From Penium margaritaceum (Eukaryota > Streptophyta > Zygnematophyceae > Desmidiales > Peniaceae): a DNA stretch of 48,092 nucleotides. Location of the stretch: the NCBI GenBank assembly GCA_023375785.1, contig SZWC01000576.1:33836-81927 (forward strand), in the 5' to 3' direction. The notes beneath the pieces are model-generated. The model searched no databases, was not told the DNA's origin, and worked only from the letters and a program-made list of their open reading frames with translations. This document shows positions 32,540-43,318 of this stretch, piece after piece (position 1 is the stretch's first letter; every line of letters begins with the position of its first letter). A program made the translations under genes and the position numbers.

Positions 32540-33060
32540 CAGGGACGTGATGCGTTGAGCTAACACCGCATAATGGCAAGCTGTAGCTTCAGAGGAATTC
32601 ACCCAAATCCACAACAAGAAACATGGATCCTTGCTCCTTGTCAAGGAATCAGCGGGTCAAGGAATCCTTGACCCACTGATTCTCTCATTGTTACCTGCAA
32701 GTGGGTTTTCTGCATCAAGCTGGATGCTGATGGCAAGCCTCAACACTACAAGGCAAGTCTCGTCGCTCGTCAGCATAGCCAAGTGCTTGATGTCAACCAT
32801 AGCGATACCTTTGCCCACGTCGCCAAGTACTCCTCCATCCATGTGATACTCTCTCTCATCGCCAGCAACAACTGGCATCTCCACCAGATGGATGTCGAAT
32901 ATGCTTTCCTCAACAACAACCTCAACAAAACAATCTACATGTCGCAGCCTGAAGGTTTCATCCAGCCTGACAAGCCTGGCCATGTCTGTAAACTTCAGCG
33001 TTCTTTGTATGGCCTCAAGCAGGCCCAGCGCCAATGGAACCGTATGATTCTTCATGGCCT
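32540..33060 (+). pseudogene. Copia RT, N-terminal two thirds (family D)
   Basis: After a shift the frame reads CKWVFCIKLDADGKPQHYKA, SLVARQHSQVLDVNHSDTFA, then NWHLHQMDVEYAFLNNNLN with the first catalytic Asp. YMSQPEGFIQPDKPGH and LYGLKQAQRQWNRM come next. It then loses all similarity. The YVDD box is missing from this strand. Confidence 0.85.
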
Positions 33061-33740
33061 TTTGCTTCTTCACCCAAACCATTCACAGGAATGTGGAATG
33101 CCAAAGATATAACCAAGGGAGATTTAAAGAATTGGAGAGAGTGGGGCCGAGGTGAAGGAGAGGACCTTTCCGCGGGAACCAGGTCGAAGGGTGCGCAGAC
33201 AAAATTCGTAAGTGTTTGGGAGGCGAGAAACATGGGAGATGATGGTCAAGGAGTCAAGGAGTCAAGCCGGGGAATTTCGCGAGGCGAGGATGGAGGCGCG
33301 CGGAGAGAGAAGGGCGACGTGCTTAGAGGCTCGATGGAACAGACAAAGCGGGAGGAGCAGTACTAGACAGCGACAGGACGGTTAGGGTGTAGAAAACACC
33401 AAATGACACAAGAGAAGAAGCGGTAGACTTAGAAAGGAAGCATGAAGGCAGAGAGGGACACCAAGAGCACTCCTCATTCGTTCCAATGCCTCATATGGGG
33501 AGAATGAAAGAGAAGAGTGACAGGTCAATGCAAAGGAGGGACGCTGACCCCGAGGACCTGTACAGCCGTTATAACGCCTCATATGGGTGGAAGGACCATG
33601 GAGGGATACAGGGGCAGAAGGGTGCGAATGTCTCCATCTGTTTGGATGCCTCATCCAGGGGGAACAGAAGGAAACGGCCCGAGAATGACGTAAAACAAGA
33701 GAGCAGTCTGAGAGAAAGAAGGTATTTGCACAGATAAGAG
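33061..33740. other. No gene recognised
   Basis: G/A-rich on the plus strand. Two short repeats of CCTCATATGGG occur at 33489-33499 and 33578-33588. It could be the 3' untranslated region or LTR of the inverted segment that follows, but no LTR match was seen. Confidence 0.45.
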
Positions 33741-33742
33741 TG

Positions 33743-34705
33743 TCACTTGCCATCAAGGACTTTGGTGACGATTTCGGCCGTCTGGTTTTCGGTAGGGATG
33801 TAGCTCATGACAACCTCACAGTCAGCAACAATGTTTTGCACATAATGGTACTGGTGCTTGACGTGCTTGGTGCGGTCGTGGAGTACCGGGTCCTCAGACA
33901 CAGCAATATTCCCCTCGTTGTCGTAGTGCACGAGAGTAGGATCAAGTTGGTCGAAGGCGAGTTCTCCGAGCAGCATGCAAAGCCAGAAAGCCTCACCAGT
34001 GGCTTTGCTTTCGGTGATGTACTCAGCCTCAATGGAGAAAAGAGCAATAACGGACTAATTCTTGGAGCCCCTGCTGACTGTACTACAGTGAAGCATAAAC
34101 ACATACCCCTATGTGGAGCAACTGGTGGCATGGTCACCATACAAGTTTGCATTGGATTAGCCCGTCAGAATGGAGGGGCAGTCAGCAAAGTAGCAAATGC
34201 CACAAGCGGCGCTACAGTGAAGATAGCAAATGGAGCGTTTGGCGGCGATGATGTGGTCGGACGTGGGTTGATGACAGCCCTGATTGAGAATGCCGACGGC
34301 ATAAGAGCAGTTGGGTCGTGTGACGAGAGATGTGTACATAAGGGAACCAACCATGTTGGAGAATGTTGTGATGTCATCTGCAAGGACACGAGCTGTTGAT
34401 GGAGTTAGTTTTGTGAGCGTATGGTGGACGACCAATGGGATAGGTGCAGTGGATTCCTTAAGGCCTAACTTGTCAGCTACATGTTGGAGATAGGTCTACT
34501 GAGTGAGAGTGATATGGCGATGCGCCATGTCATGCTGGACCTGGATGCCGAGATAGTTCGTGAGGGGACCCAGGTCGGACATCTTAAAGGGATGAGATAT
34601 TTCATGGTTGAAGGCCTGAATAACAGGAAGAGACAGACCAAGGAGGATAAGATCGTTCACATAGAGAATGATGGCCAACATGTGAGCACCATCACGGATG
34701 TGGAC
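33743..34705 (-). pseudogene. Copia RT C-terminal part and RNase H, inverted
   Basis: Read on the minus strand. VHIRDGAHMLAIILYVND has YVND for YVDD (34652-34663), then HPFKMSDLGPLTNYLGIQV. The RNase H follows: MVGSLMYTSLVTRPNCSYAV, IIAAKRSICYLH, then LVHYDNEGNIAVSEDPVLHD, RTKHVKHQYHYVQN and YIPTENQTAEIVTKVLDG. It ends at 33743. This begins about where the plus-strand family D RT stops, so it may be the missing half of that element. Confidence 0.85.
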
Positions 34706-34998
34706 CCCCCACCCTCCGTGGTGGAGGGTAGGGTGGTTCTAGGTAGCCTACATGGTGGCCCTGTTTCATCTGGGCTCCCTCCTACGTAGTCCAGCATCAC
34801 TCTTCTCTCCACCTCCTTTTCTCTCTCTTGGCCGGGTTTGCCAACCGTGGGATTGCGACGCCCGATGGGGGAACTCGCTCGGTGCCCTCTCTTCTGACCG
34901 TGCCTCACTCTACCCACTATTGGCTTGGTGCTTCTGGGAGGGCCAGTCTTTTCCATCATATGCACTTGCTTCTCCGGTTTGTGGTATGAGGGGGGAAA
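34706..34998. other. No gene recognised
   Basis: Spacer between the inverted RT segment and repeat R copy 2. Nothing identifiable. Confidence 0.5.
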
Positions 34999-35125
34999 TG
35001 TTGGAAAAGTAGCATAGTTCGGGTACAAAAGTGGCATACTTGGTGCTCAAACTTGAATTTAGCCAAAAGTGGCATACTCTTGGACAGAGCTCGGCAAAAG
35101 GAGCAAGAGAGGTGGGATAAAGGTC

Positions 35126-35157
<32 letters not shown>
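34999..35157. repeat. Dispersed repeat R, copy 2, running into (CT)n
   Basis: Matches 28518-28656. It ends in a CT run at the gap. Confidence 0.75.
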
Positions 35158-35334
35158 NNNNNNNNNNNNNNNNNNNNNNNNNNNNNNNNNNNNNNNNNNN
35201 NNNNNNNNNNNNNNNNNNNNNNNNNNNNNNNNNNNNNNNNNNNNNNNNNNNNNNNNNNNNNNNNNNNNNNNNNNNNNNNNNNNNNNNNNNNNNNNNNNNN
35301 NNNNNNNNNNNNNNNNNNNNNNNNNNNNNNNNNN
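35158..35334. other. Assembly gap (177 N) inside a CT/GA microsatellite
   Basis: (CT)n lies on the left (35129-35157) and (GA)n on the right (35335-35373). The flanks have opposite repeat strands, so an inverted structure or a misjoin within the gap is possible. Confidence 0.97.
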
Positions 35335-35377
<43 letters not shown>

Positions 35378-35379
35378 AT

Positions 35380-35970
35380 GTGACAGGATGAGCAGGTTAT
35401 CAACATACACTAAGAGAGCAATCAGAAGGCCATAGTTCCAGCGAAGAAGGAGAGTGGGATCGCTCATACCGTGGATGAATCCTCATTATTTGAGCGTATT
35501 CCGAATATCTTTGTTCTAGCATCGTGGTGCTTGTTTGATTCCATAAAATGCTTTGAATAGCAGCCACACATGATATGTACCATCATCAAACCCCTCAGGT
35601 TGTTTCACGTATAATGCTTCCTCAATTGGGTCATTGAGGAATGTGTTTTTGACATCCATTTGATGTGTTTGGAAGTTTTCTCATGCTGCCATGGCCAACA
35701 GTGCATTGCGTTTCCGTACTTTCAACCGGGGCATGGGTATTTGCAAAAATCTGTCAGGGTATTTGGTGGAAGTCCTTGGCCACCAATCTGGCCTTGTATT
35801 TGTTAGTCAAGCTTGTCAGGTTCCTTTTTGGCTTGTACACCAATTTGACATCAATGGCATTACAGCCAGGTGGTAGAGGAACAAGCTCGTATATGCCATG
35901 CTCTAGCAGAGCATTCAGTTCACCAATCATAGCCTTTTCCCACACAGTAGCATCAGCACGCCCCCTCGTA
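35380..35970 (-). pseudogene. Copia RT, broken (family A copy 2)
   Basis: On the minus strand: MIGELNALLEHGIYELVPLP, then LVYKPKRNLTSLTNKYKARL and VAKDFHQIP. After shifts come a KQAPRCWN motif and LIALLVYVDNLLILSHSI. The catalytic box is YVDN, with the second Asp changed to Asn. Stops are present. The reading frame then continues only as Ser-Leu repeats from the microsatellite. Confidence 0.8.
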
Positions 35971-36199
35971 TGTGCAAATGTTTTTGGCTCGTTTCTGGTG
36001 TGATCAACATGTGTTGGACAAACTGTTGATCAAATTGTTTCTAGTCCACACGTGGGAGATTGCACAAGGTGCGTCGTACTGGCTCGGGCGATAGTAGCCT
36101 CCCTTCCTGTGTGGTGTCGTGAGATGCTTGGATGAGCTGCTCTGGCAGTATGTGGGGACCATTGGAATCTGTACTTTGAAAGTCAGTGGGAGTCAGAAG

Positions 36200-36893
36200 A
36201 TGTGTGGGAACTCATGTGGACACCTTTGTGTTCCTTCCAGATTTTGCAGTCCCTGTAGGAGCTAGGAATGTGGGAGGGACAAACACTGGCACACTCACAT
36301 AGTCTGGGTACTCGTGAGGGATGGTGATGTGTGGGACATGACGCAAGATGCAAAACTCTTTGTAGGGCATGTGCTCCAAAAAGGAGGCATCACTACTCTT
36401 AAGAAAGGTGTGACTCATGGAATCCCAAAATCTCCTTTGGCCACACCATTTTATTAGGGGATGTCAGGTGCGGTGGTTTGATTCCCTGTACCTTTGGCCT
36501 TCAATGCTGCTGTAAGGTACCCATGAACTCTCCTTCTCTGTCTGTACATAACCTCAGTAGTTTACACCCAATTTGGCACTCAGCAGGTAGAATCCACTCA
36601 TCAATAGCTCATTGAGCATCCACTTTGGATTTGAGCGGGAAATCCTAGCAAAACCTTTTGAAATCATCTGTCACAGTCCGTATATACTGGGATCCATACT
36701 GGAGAGAGGGTACGTGCATGGGTCCCGTTAGGTCTACTTTTACAAGTTCAAGAGGTGCCTTGCACCCCTTGTCTGACTTGGAAAAGGTCTGCCTGTGGGC
36801 TTTACCCTCTCGAAACTCTAGACACGCATTCACCTGGAGACCATGTGGACTGTCTATAGGGAGTAGACCGTGTGTAGGGGTATATTTGATCAT
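36200..36893 (-). pseudogene. Copia integrase with internal deletion (family A copy 2)
   Basis: On the minus strand the N-terminal part reads CLEFREGKAHRQTF, then LELVKVDLTGPMHV with the first catalytic Asp, and YIRTVTDDFKRF. Near 36470, APDI then NGVAK is followed directly by the sequence that encodes RFWDS and, further on, SSDASFLEHMPYKEF. Copy 1 has about 300 bp between these two points, so this copy has lost the part after the catalytic Glu region. The junction is also out of frame. Confidence 0.8.
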
Positions 36894-37429
36894 GTCAATG
36901 ATGAACTCTGTGTTGATGTGGACTAGCCGGTGATGCGGCAGGTCCTTGTGTTATTCATTGGTTCTGGGGGTTGTTCCATGGGTGTTGTCCAGATGCTCGC
37001 TAGCAGTGCTGTTGCTGGCTGTTGTGACTCAGGCATCTCTGGGTAGATGTGTTACGTCCAAAAAGTCACCAAGGTAGCAGCTTCCAGAAGGGAGCCCTGT
37101 GGGAGGGATTTTTTGCCTGGACCAACTTAAAAACCAAAAAAGAAAGTGTTACGCCCATGATGGTGCTGAAACAGGGACAGTCGAGTTCGGTAGCATGTGA
37201 AATGGAACCTGGTGCCTGGGAGGTGGCCCTTAATACAGCGACAGACCCATTGACGCCGGTAGTGAAGATGGTCCATGGATCACTCCGCCAAAGGGTGCAG
37301 GCGCTCGGGGTCCATGAGTGGTTGGGACAGCCCACGCTGGTGGCTGTAGGTGATGCCCAAATTCCAGACGCATCAGCGGAGTGGATGATTTCTCCTTCTG
37401 CTGCTGCTGGGGTGGCGTCATGATGCGTT

Positions 37430-38348
37430 GCAATTCATGACATGCACGCCAGAAGTGGTCGTGCTGACCGCAGTAGTTGCAAGTGCATCCTCCTACACCC
37501 CTACCGCGACCACGTCTTCCACCTGGCTTAGAACCTCGTCCTCCACTGCCCCAGCCTCCTCTGCCTGACTGGGTGCCTCATTTACCTCCCACCTCACCAG
37601 CACCAGAAGATGGACATTGTGAGGACTGGTGCACAAAGGTGCTGGGTGCCGAGACGTTTGCCTCTTGTGCCTCATTGCGGAGGATGTCCTTGTAGTGGTG
37701 TAACTCGTCAAAGACCTCTATGAGATCGGCGCTCTCAATGTCTCACACATGGAGGCGCCATAGTAAGCCTCGCCAAAACGGCCTGTTCTACTCTCCAAAG
37801 TGCAGAAGAACGGGATCGAGCCATTTGAGGGTGGAGCAGAATACCCCGAGCCCGCAAATGTGGCGATCGAGAACCATAGCCTCATCCCAAAGCGCAGAAA
37901 TTGGTGTCCCTGGCTTTGGATACAGATACCAAAGTCTGTCACACAGCGAGATCACCAAGGCCATTCCCCGTTCTTCATGGCGTGTAGCCAAGTGCTCCAA
38001 AGCCTCATGTGGGCGTGGAGACCCACTACGAGCGTTGGTTGGGTCCTCCCCTTTTCTGCCAAAGCCAAAGTGGCGGATGACATAGGACTGGTCATCAGTC
38101 ACATCAGCGGGTGGAGCTAGGTACAGCTCCTCTAACCCATGCTCCACAGTCCATGCCAAGAAGACATCCTTCAAGGCAAGGAAGTCCCGCATGCCCAGCG
38201 GGGACGGGGTCAAGTCCTTGCAAAAGAGGACCTTGCTTAGGTCCTCCCACATCATCATGGTGGTGCCAGCACCACCGCCGGAACCCGTGGGAGCACGAGC
38301 ACTATCTCTTGCACGTGACCCCCCTGGGTTGAATGCTGCCTGACTCAT
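37430..38348 (-). pseudogene. Copia gag (family A copy 2)
   Basis: An open frame of 186 codons starts at the ATG at 38346-38348 (MSQAAFNPGGSRARDSARAP). It contains LKDVFLAWTVEHGLEELYLA, CDRLWYLYPKPGTPISALWD and LKWLDPVLLHFGE. After a shift at about 37788 the zinc knuckle CNYCGQHDHFWRAC lies at 37440-37481 with all four ligands. This is the best preserved family A gag and the reference for the pieces at 3.9 and 15.5 kb. Confidence 0.8.
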
Positions 38349-38800
38349 GATGACAGAAAGAGTCTAGTAATACCACGTCACACTCTCTATGCGCTGAAGA
38401 AAATATTGGCAGCAATTTCCAGGGCCCACTTTGGGCCTAGTTTTCTGTCGCGAGCCTTGAGTTTGATAGGTACGCCTTCTGGAATCTTAGGAATGTCCAT
38501 CGGGCCACTTTTCATCTGCAAGACCTCACTGTGGAATGAGGGAATCCACCGTCACCTATGAAAGGTGAGGGTGGCACATGGTTTCTCCCTCCTCTCAATT
38601 CTCCCATAGCTGTGGCCTCTTCCCTGCCTTCTGCCGCCTCTACGCTCCACGTGCGGCCTAGGGACAGTGTTGTGACAAGCTCTGGGGCCAAGCCCGGCCT
38701 GCTTCTATGATAGGTACGTAGATCTACTGCTGTGACTTCATTGGTCACCCCCGTTTTTCCCCATCACTACAGTTATGCGCAGCGATCCAGCAATGAACGT
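38349..38800 (-). other. Untranslated leader, family A copy 2
   Basis: No coding frame of note. The block near 38430-38470 is shared with the leader of copy 1 (CAGAAAACTAGGCCC on the minus strand). Confidence 0.65.
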
Positions 38801-38813
38801 GGCTCTGATACCA
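38801..38813 (-). promoter_or_regulatory. tRNA primer-binding site, exact
   Basis: The minus strand reads TGGTATCAGAGCC directly after the LTR end. It is an exact match to the initiator-methionine tRNA primer site and is followed by AC. Confidence 0.9.
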
Positions 38814-39157
38814 TGAGAACCTTCCTACAAATCCAATGGAACTGCTTCAAATGGTGGTCTGTGCTAAGAGATAGGTCTGGGTTAATGGATCCATGGTTTA
38901 GGGGCAGCAGTAAAACCTAACTGCCGAGGTGCTACGTGTAGGAGCTCGATCGGGTGAGTCGCGCAAATTGAGATCCACCTAGCCGCCGACAAGTGAGGCT
39001 CACTGGTGCATGAGGCTCAAACGAGGGCAATATTTTCTTGTGGCTTGCAAACAGGCAAGCTAGTCTGCGCCATGCCTCGGATCCAAAAACCAAGAACACA
39101 TCACAAAGTGAGCTATGACTAAACTAGGCTTATTTTGTGTAGGTCATACCTAGTGCA
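38814..39157 (-). repeat. 5' LTR, family A copy 2
   Basis: The plus strand runs from TGAGAACC to TAGTGCA, the expected TG...CA ends, and the LTR borders the primer site. It matches the solo LTR at 28160-28511 along its length. It shows no clear similarity to the LTR relics of copy 1, which suggests distinct LTR subfamilies or strong divergence. Confidence 0.8.
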
Positions 39158-39540
39158 AAGTTGTAGAGAACAATATGTCTCAAAAGCAAAAGAGTTGATG
39201 ATGATGGGGCAATTCCGCCAAGGGAGGCAAGCGCACAAGAGGCGCCAGATAAGTCATGCATGTGAGTCTGGCGCGGTATGGGTGCATGACGTGTGTCGCC
39301 TCCACTCTCTGGGTTAGCATGCCTACGCACTTAGGTCCACAACGGAGGGATAAATACATACATGGAAAATTATGAGTACTTTGTTACAAGCATTGGTATG
39401 GGCCACATTCAGATCTTTGTCCTACACACGTTTGTGGTTGTTTCGCCAGCACCTAGATCCCTGAGGACCAGCGGGACGGCAAACTAGATCCCTGTGGTCG
39501 TCCCTGTACCTTTCTCAAGGTGTCTCGTCAGTCAAGACAT
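39158..39540. other. No gene recognised
   Basis: Spacer between the family A LTR and the family E integrase tail. Nothing recognisable. Confidence 0.5.
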
Positions 39541-39545
39541 GGCCG

Positions 39546-40180
39546 TTCTGGGACCCTGTATGACACCACATCATTGAGTCTTGTGACACACTCTTCTTTG
39601 AGGAGCTTTTTCCACACGATCTCCCTTTTACCCGTGCTGGGATCCTTCCGAGCCTGTCACCACCATCGTGTAGGGAAGATTCTACACCGGTGCACGACGT
39701 TGCTCCCTGTCCGCCAGTGTCCAACGTCCCTGATTCCACCGTGTCGCATGTGTCCCCACACGCACCAAACATCCCCGCTATTCCAAAGTCCCCATCTGAA
39801 TCTTTTCTTCCGACAATAGGCCAAGCATCCGAGTCCACCTCTTTGGCCGCTAACTCCGCCGACCAAGGCGACCGAGTCTGTCACTCCAGTCGATAACTTC
39901 GTTGACCTGTCGGGCAGTTCTTCGGCTCTTGAGTCGGTCACTCTAGTGCAGCAACCAATTGTGTCTTTGCCTACTTTAGCCCAACGCGTCTACTCATCTA
40001 GTACTATTCTGGCATACTCACATACTATTGGTGGTCGCCTTGGGCCGCGCACCCCGAGGCCTCCATCAGGCTCGCGTCCTGCCATTGCCCGACCGCCCCC
40101 GGCCAGTGCCCTCCATCCCACACCTCCTTCTCACACTGTGGTGAGTTCAGATCCGAGGACAAAGACCTTGGGGCTCTGAC
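39546..40180 (+). pseudogene. Copia integrase C-terminus and linker (family E)
   Basis: FWDPV*HHIIESCDTLFFEE is the copia integrase end (F-W-D-P-x-x-H-x-I-x-x-x-D-x-x-F-x-E). A Pro/Ser-rich linker follows up to the RT, as usual in these polyproteins. A stop lies at 39561-39563. Confidence 0.68.
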
Positions 40181-40364
40181 TGCACTCGCCGTTATCACAG
40201 CAGACCTTCATCTTGGATCCACATCGGGTTATGTCCTGATTTCGAAGAAGCATTGATGAGTTGTCTCTGTCTCGTGGTCTTGTGCTCTATTGGGTCTAGG
40301 TATTGCTCGTCTATTGACAGCCAAGCCGTCTTCATAGACAGCAAATCCACGGAGCCTCCGTGAG

Positions 40365-41430
40365 GCCATGGCCACACCTAACACTAACAAGTTGGAGGCT
40401 ACGTGCAAGGAGGAACTGGATGCCATCAATGAGCATGCCTTGTAGAAGCTAGTCGACTTGCCCCCGGGCAACAAAGCCGTTGGGGCTAAATGGGTTTTCT
40501 TTCGCAAGTGGAAGCCGGACGACACGCTGGACAAGTACAAAGCCCGGCTCACCGCCAGAGGCTTTGGACAGTTACCAGGAGTGAAGTTTGACCATGTTTT
40601 CATGCCAGTTGGCTGCTTCACCACCAGCCATGCGCTCTTTAGCATGGTCACAGAGCATGGCTGGGAGCTCCACTAGATGAACGTGAGCAATGCCTTCTTA
40701 TATGGCTCTCTCGATGGTGAGGAGCTCTACAAGATTCAGTCCCCGGGTTTCAATGATGGAACTAGTCATGTTTGGCGACTATGAAAGGCTCTGTATGACC
40801 TCAAATAATAGCCTAGATGCTGGAACACAGAGATCAGCTGCACCCTCTTGAAGGGTGGCCTGACGTTTAGGATCGCAGGTCTCGCCCTCTTCTTTACCCC
40901 AGTGGATACCACCCTTGTTGCCGTGCTCATCTACATGGACGATCTGCTCATCGCTTTGCGTGACCTTGCCACTGTCCAATGAGTGAAGGATTTGCTGGAG
41001 TCCACATACAAGATGAAATATATTGGGCGTGCACGGATGTTTGTGGACATCGAGCACGACCACACCCACGTCGTTCTACGTATGCATCATGTAGCCTACG
41101 TGTAGAAGTCGGCCAAGTATTATGCATACCTCTTCCCATTGTACCCAGTGCCTCCACACCCATCATCCTAGACGGCCAAATCAATCAAAAAATTCTGATG
41201 CCGACACGCTAAGTGCGGTTGTGGATGTGACTATCTTTCTTGGTGTCACTGGGTCACCCATGTTCCCCGCCAACACCACACGGTCGGTAATTGCCTTTGT
41301 TGTGAACCTGCTAGCTAAGTTCTCCTAGTATCCACACCAATTACACCTCGATGAAGTGATTCATGTAATACGGTACGTTGTCTCCATGCCACAGATTGAC
41401 ATTGCGTCAATAGCCGTCTGTAGTCGTCGA
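40365..41430 (+). pseudogene. Copia RT and start of RNase H, broken (family E)
   Basis: The frame reads ATCKEELDAINEHAL, PPGNKAVGAKWVFFRKWKPD, DKYKARLTARGFGQLPGVKF and WELH*MNVSNAFLYGSL, where Asn replaces the first catalytic Asp. LIYMDDLLIALRDLATV has an intact YMDD at 40932-40943. The fragment continues TYKMKYIGRARMFVDIEHD. RNase H follows in a shifted frame (LGVTGSPMFPANTTRSVIAF, then YPHQLHLDEVIHVIRYVVS) and ends at about 41430. Confidence 0.82.
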
Positions 41431-42942
41431 AGACTACCGTATTGCTTTATGATTTTGTCCTTTAAAATAATTTACCATATGTGGTCTTGATTTGTCTCCG
41501 GGAACAATTTTTTTGTATTCTAATTGGGCAAAATTACTTCAAGTTGTAGCTTAGAATTCGTGTTTTTTAGGTTTGCAAGCGGTCCATTTCGTACCTCGCA
41601 GTCACTTTTGCCGGTGTCAACGCACGTCCGACACCAGAATTGACGCGATCGCGTGACCGCATATGGTCACACGATTGCGTCTTTTTTTTCCGCTCGGTCC
41701 TCAAGGGCCGAACGAAACTCGGGAACATAATAAAACGTACTCATTTTCAGCAGAAAATATCCAGCGTGGAGCGAAAGAAATGAATTCGTCGTCCACGAAT
41801 AAATATTTAATAATAAAATTAAAAAATTAGTAGGGTATACGGACAATTGATGGGTAGGGAGCGCAGACGGCAAGAGCCGCACTAGGTTGATCCTCCTTGT
41901 CGACGACACGGATGTCTTGTGGCATAGTGGAAAGTAAGGGTGAATCACATGTATCACTGTAGAGTTAGAGTACAAGGCATTAGGTGTACGTGCATGTGAG
42001 GGTGTGTGGCTCAGGTTGTCAGCTTCATGATTTTCGATAGCCTTCATTGTCAATCGCGCTACACTGTGACAATGAGAGTGACATGGAAATTGCAGACATT
42101 GATAGAATTCATCACACGTGTACAAAGCACATCAATGTAGAATATCACTATGTGCACTTTTTTGCACGAAGGCAGGATCCAGATTGTGTAGATCAAAACT
42201 GTGTGAAAGCTGGCTGACTTCTTGACCAAGGTCGTAATGCGTGCATCATTTAAAAAGGTGATTAGTTTAGTCCGTCTGCATCTGTGAGTGTATTTTCTAG
42301 AATCTATGCGTTCCCTTATCCTTTGTTGCATCATGTATGCCCTCACTCCTCGTGTGCTTATCTTCATATTTTTGTGAAGCTGCTGGAGTATGGGGGCATG
42401 ACAACATGGAGGAGCGTGACTTGTATTGTGCATTGTGGATTTACAACCTCAGCACGTGTATATACACTGGTATCCACGGATCATGGATGGGTGCTGTAAT
42501 TTTTGTGTACACTGTCTCAATGATATGTGCTGTAACCGCTCGGCTGGTCTACATGCTTGTGCATATGATTGACTCGACGGATGTTGAAGACGGCGGGTAT
42601 TGAGCAACGGAGGGGACATCACACCATTTTGAAAGACATGAATTCCGTCTCCTTGTTTGGATTCTCCCACTTGGTAGCAATGCGCGCCAAGCTCCATCCA
42701 AAGCAACCACCGTCACACATGTCACATGTCATATGCTATTGTTGTGAGTAAAAAAGTCTACCTAGGTTCAGGCAGCCATGAATCATGTGCCTTATTTTTC
42801 TAGCTGATTCTAAATACACAACTGCGTTCGTAGTACGTATATTTTGGTGTGGTCAAGTTATGAGGGACAACGGACGACGCCTGAGTTTGGGGCTGTAGGC
42901 CCTCTTGCAGGGCTCGGTGAGAAAACCCCATTGGCAAGAAGA
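41431..42942. other. No gene recognised; contains an isolated palindrome
   Basis: Fifteen hundred bases without a coding match. A near-perfect inverted repeat lies at 41642-41681. A 40-bp stretch at about 42103-42142 matches 12412-12451. Confidence 0.5.
41642..41681. repeat. Inverted repeat, 17-bp arms, 6-base loop
   Basis: GACGCGATCGCGTGACC pairs with GGTCACACGATTGCGTC with two mismatches around a GCATAT centre. It is followed by a T-run. Confidence 0.85.
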
Positions 42943-43318
42943 TACCCTACTGATATTTAATTTTGATGATAAATATTTTTGAGGAAAAACTTTTGTTTTG
43001 TCTTCGAAAGTTTAGGTTCCACCCTAAATATTTCTATTTTGTGACAATAAAAAATAATTACGGAGAACCCCGGGTGTTAACACTTGTATTGTTACTTGTT
43101 GAACTCAAACGCAGATATCCCACAGTCCCCGTGCACGTCCGGTTGGCGCGCCAGATCTTCGTCGTGGACTGGCAGTATCAGCAGTGTAAGACCAGCCTGA
43201 CACGTCAGATCAAACACATTTGTGCTCAATCTGACGCGTCAGGCTGGTCATTCGCGACGTTCGCGCCAGTCTGGCGAGGTCAATCGCCGCTGATGGCAGC
43301 GCTGAACCTGTTCGTCGA
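42943..43318. mobile_element. MITE-like element, second copy, left part only
   Basis: TACCCTACTGATATTTAATT matches the left end of the 11800-12292 element at 19 of 20 positions, including the TA. The interior holds a long hairpin at 43190-43249. The right end is missing because a LINE is inserted at 43319. Confidence 0.6.
43190..43249. repeat. Hairpin with 21-bp arms and 18-base loop
   Basis: GACCAGCCTGACACGTCAGAT (43190-43210) pairs with 43229-43249 with one mismatch. Each arm itself contains a near or perfect palindrome (CTGACACGTCAG, CTGACGCGTCAG). Confidence 0.88.

Larger units (their letters stand above)
29671..33060 (+). mobile_element. Ty1/copia LTR retrotransposon, family D, lacking its 3' part
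   Basis: Primer site, gag, protease, integrase and the first two thirds of RT follow in order. The RT ends abruptly after KQAQRQWNRM at about 33050. The catalytic YVDD half, RNase H and 3' LTR are absent here, but a matching segment lies inverted at 33743-34705. Confidence 0.82.
35374..39157 (-). mobile_element. Ty1/copia LTR retrotransposon, family A copy 2, minus strand
   Basis: In minus-strand order: LTR (39157-38814), primer site (38813-38801), leader, gag, integrase with a deletion, and RT to YVDN at 35396-35407. The RT then runs into the GA microsatellite and gap, so RNase H and the second LTR are not in place. Gag, integrase and leader match family A copy 1 (3.1-12.7 kb). Confidence 0.83.
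39541..41430 (+). mobile_element. Ty1/copia LTR retrotransposon, family E, internal fragment
   Basis: It begins inside the integrase C-terminus and ends inside RNase H. No gag, protease or LTR was found on either side. Confidence 0.78.

Noticed and set aside
33061..33740. 3' LTR of the inverted copia segment
   Set aside because: I could not find either the family D LTR in reverse or any TG...CA pair with a second copy, so it is left unassigned.
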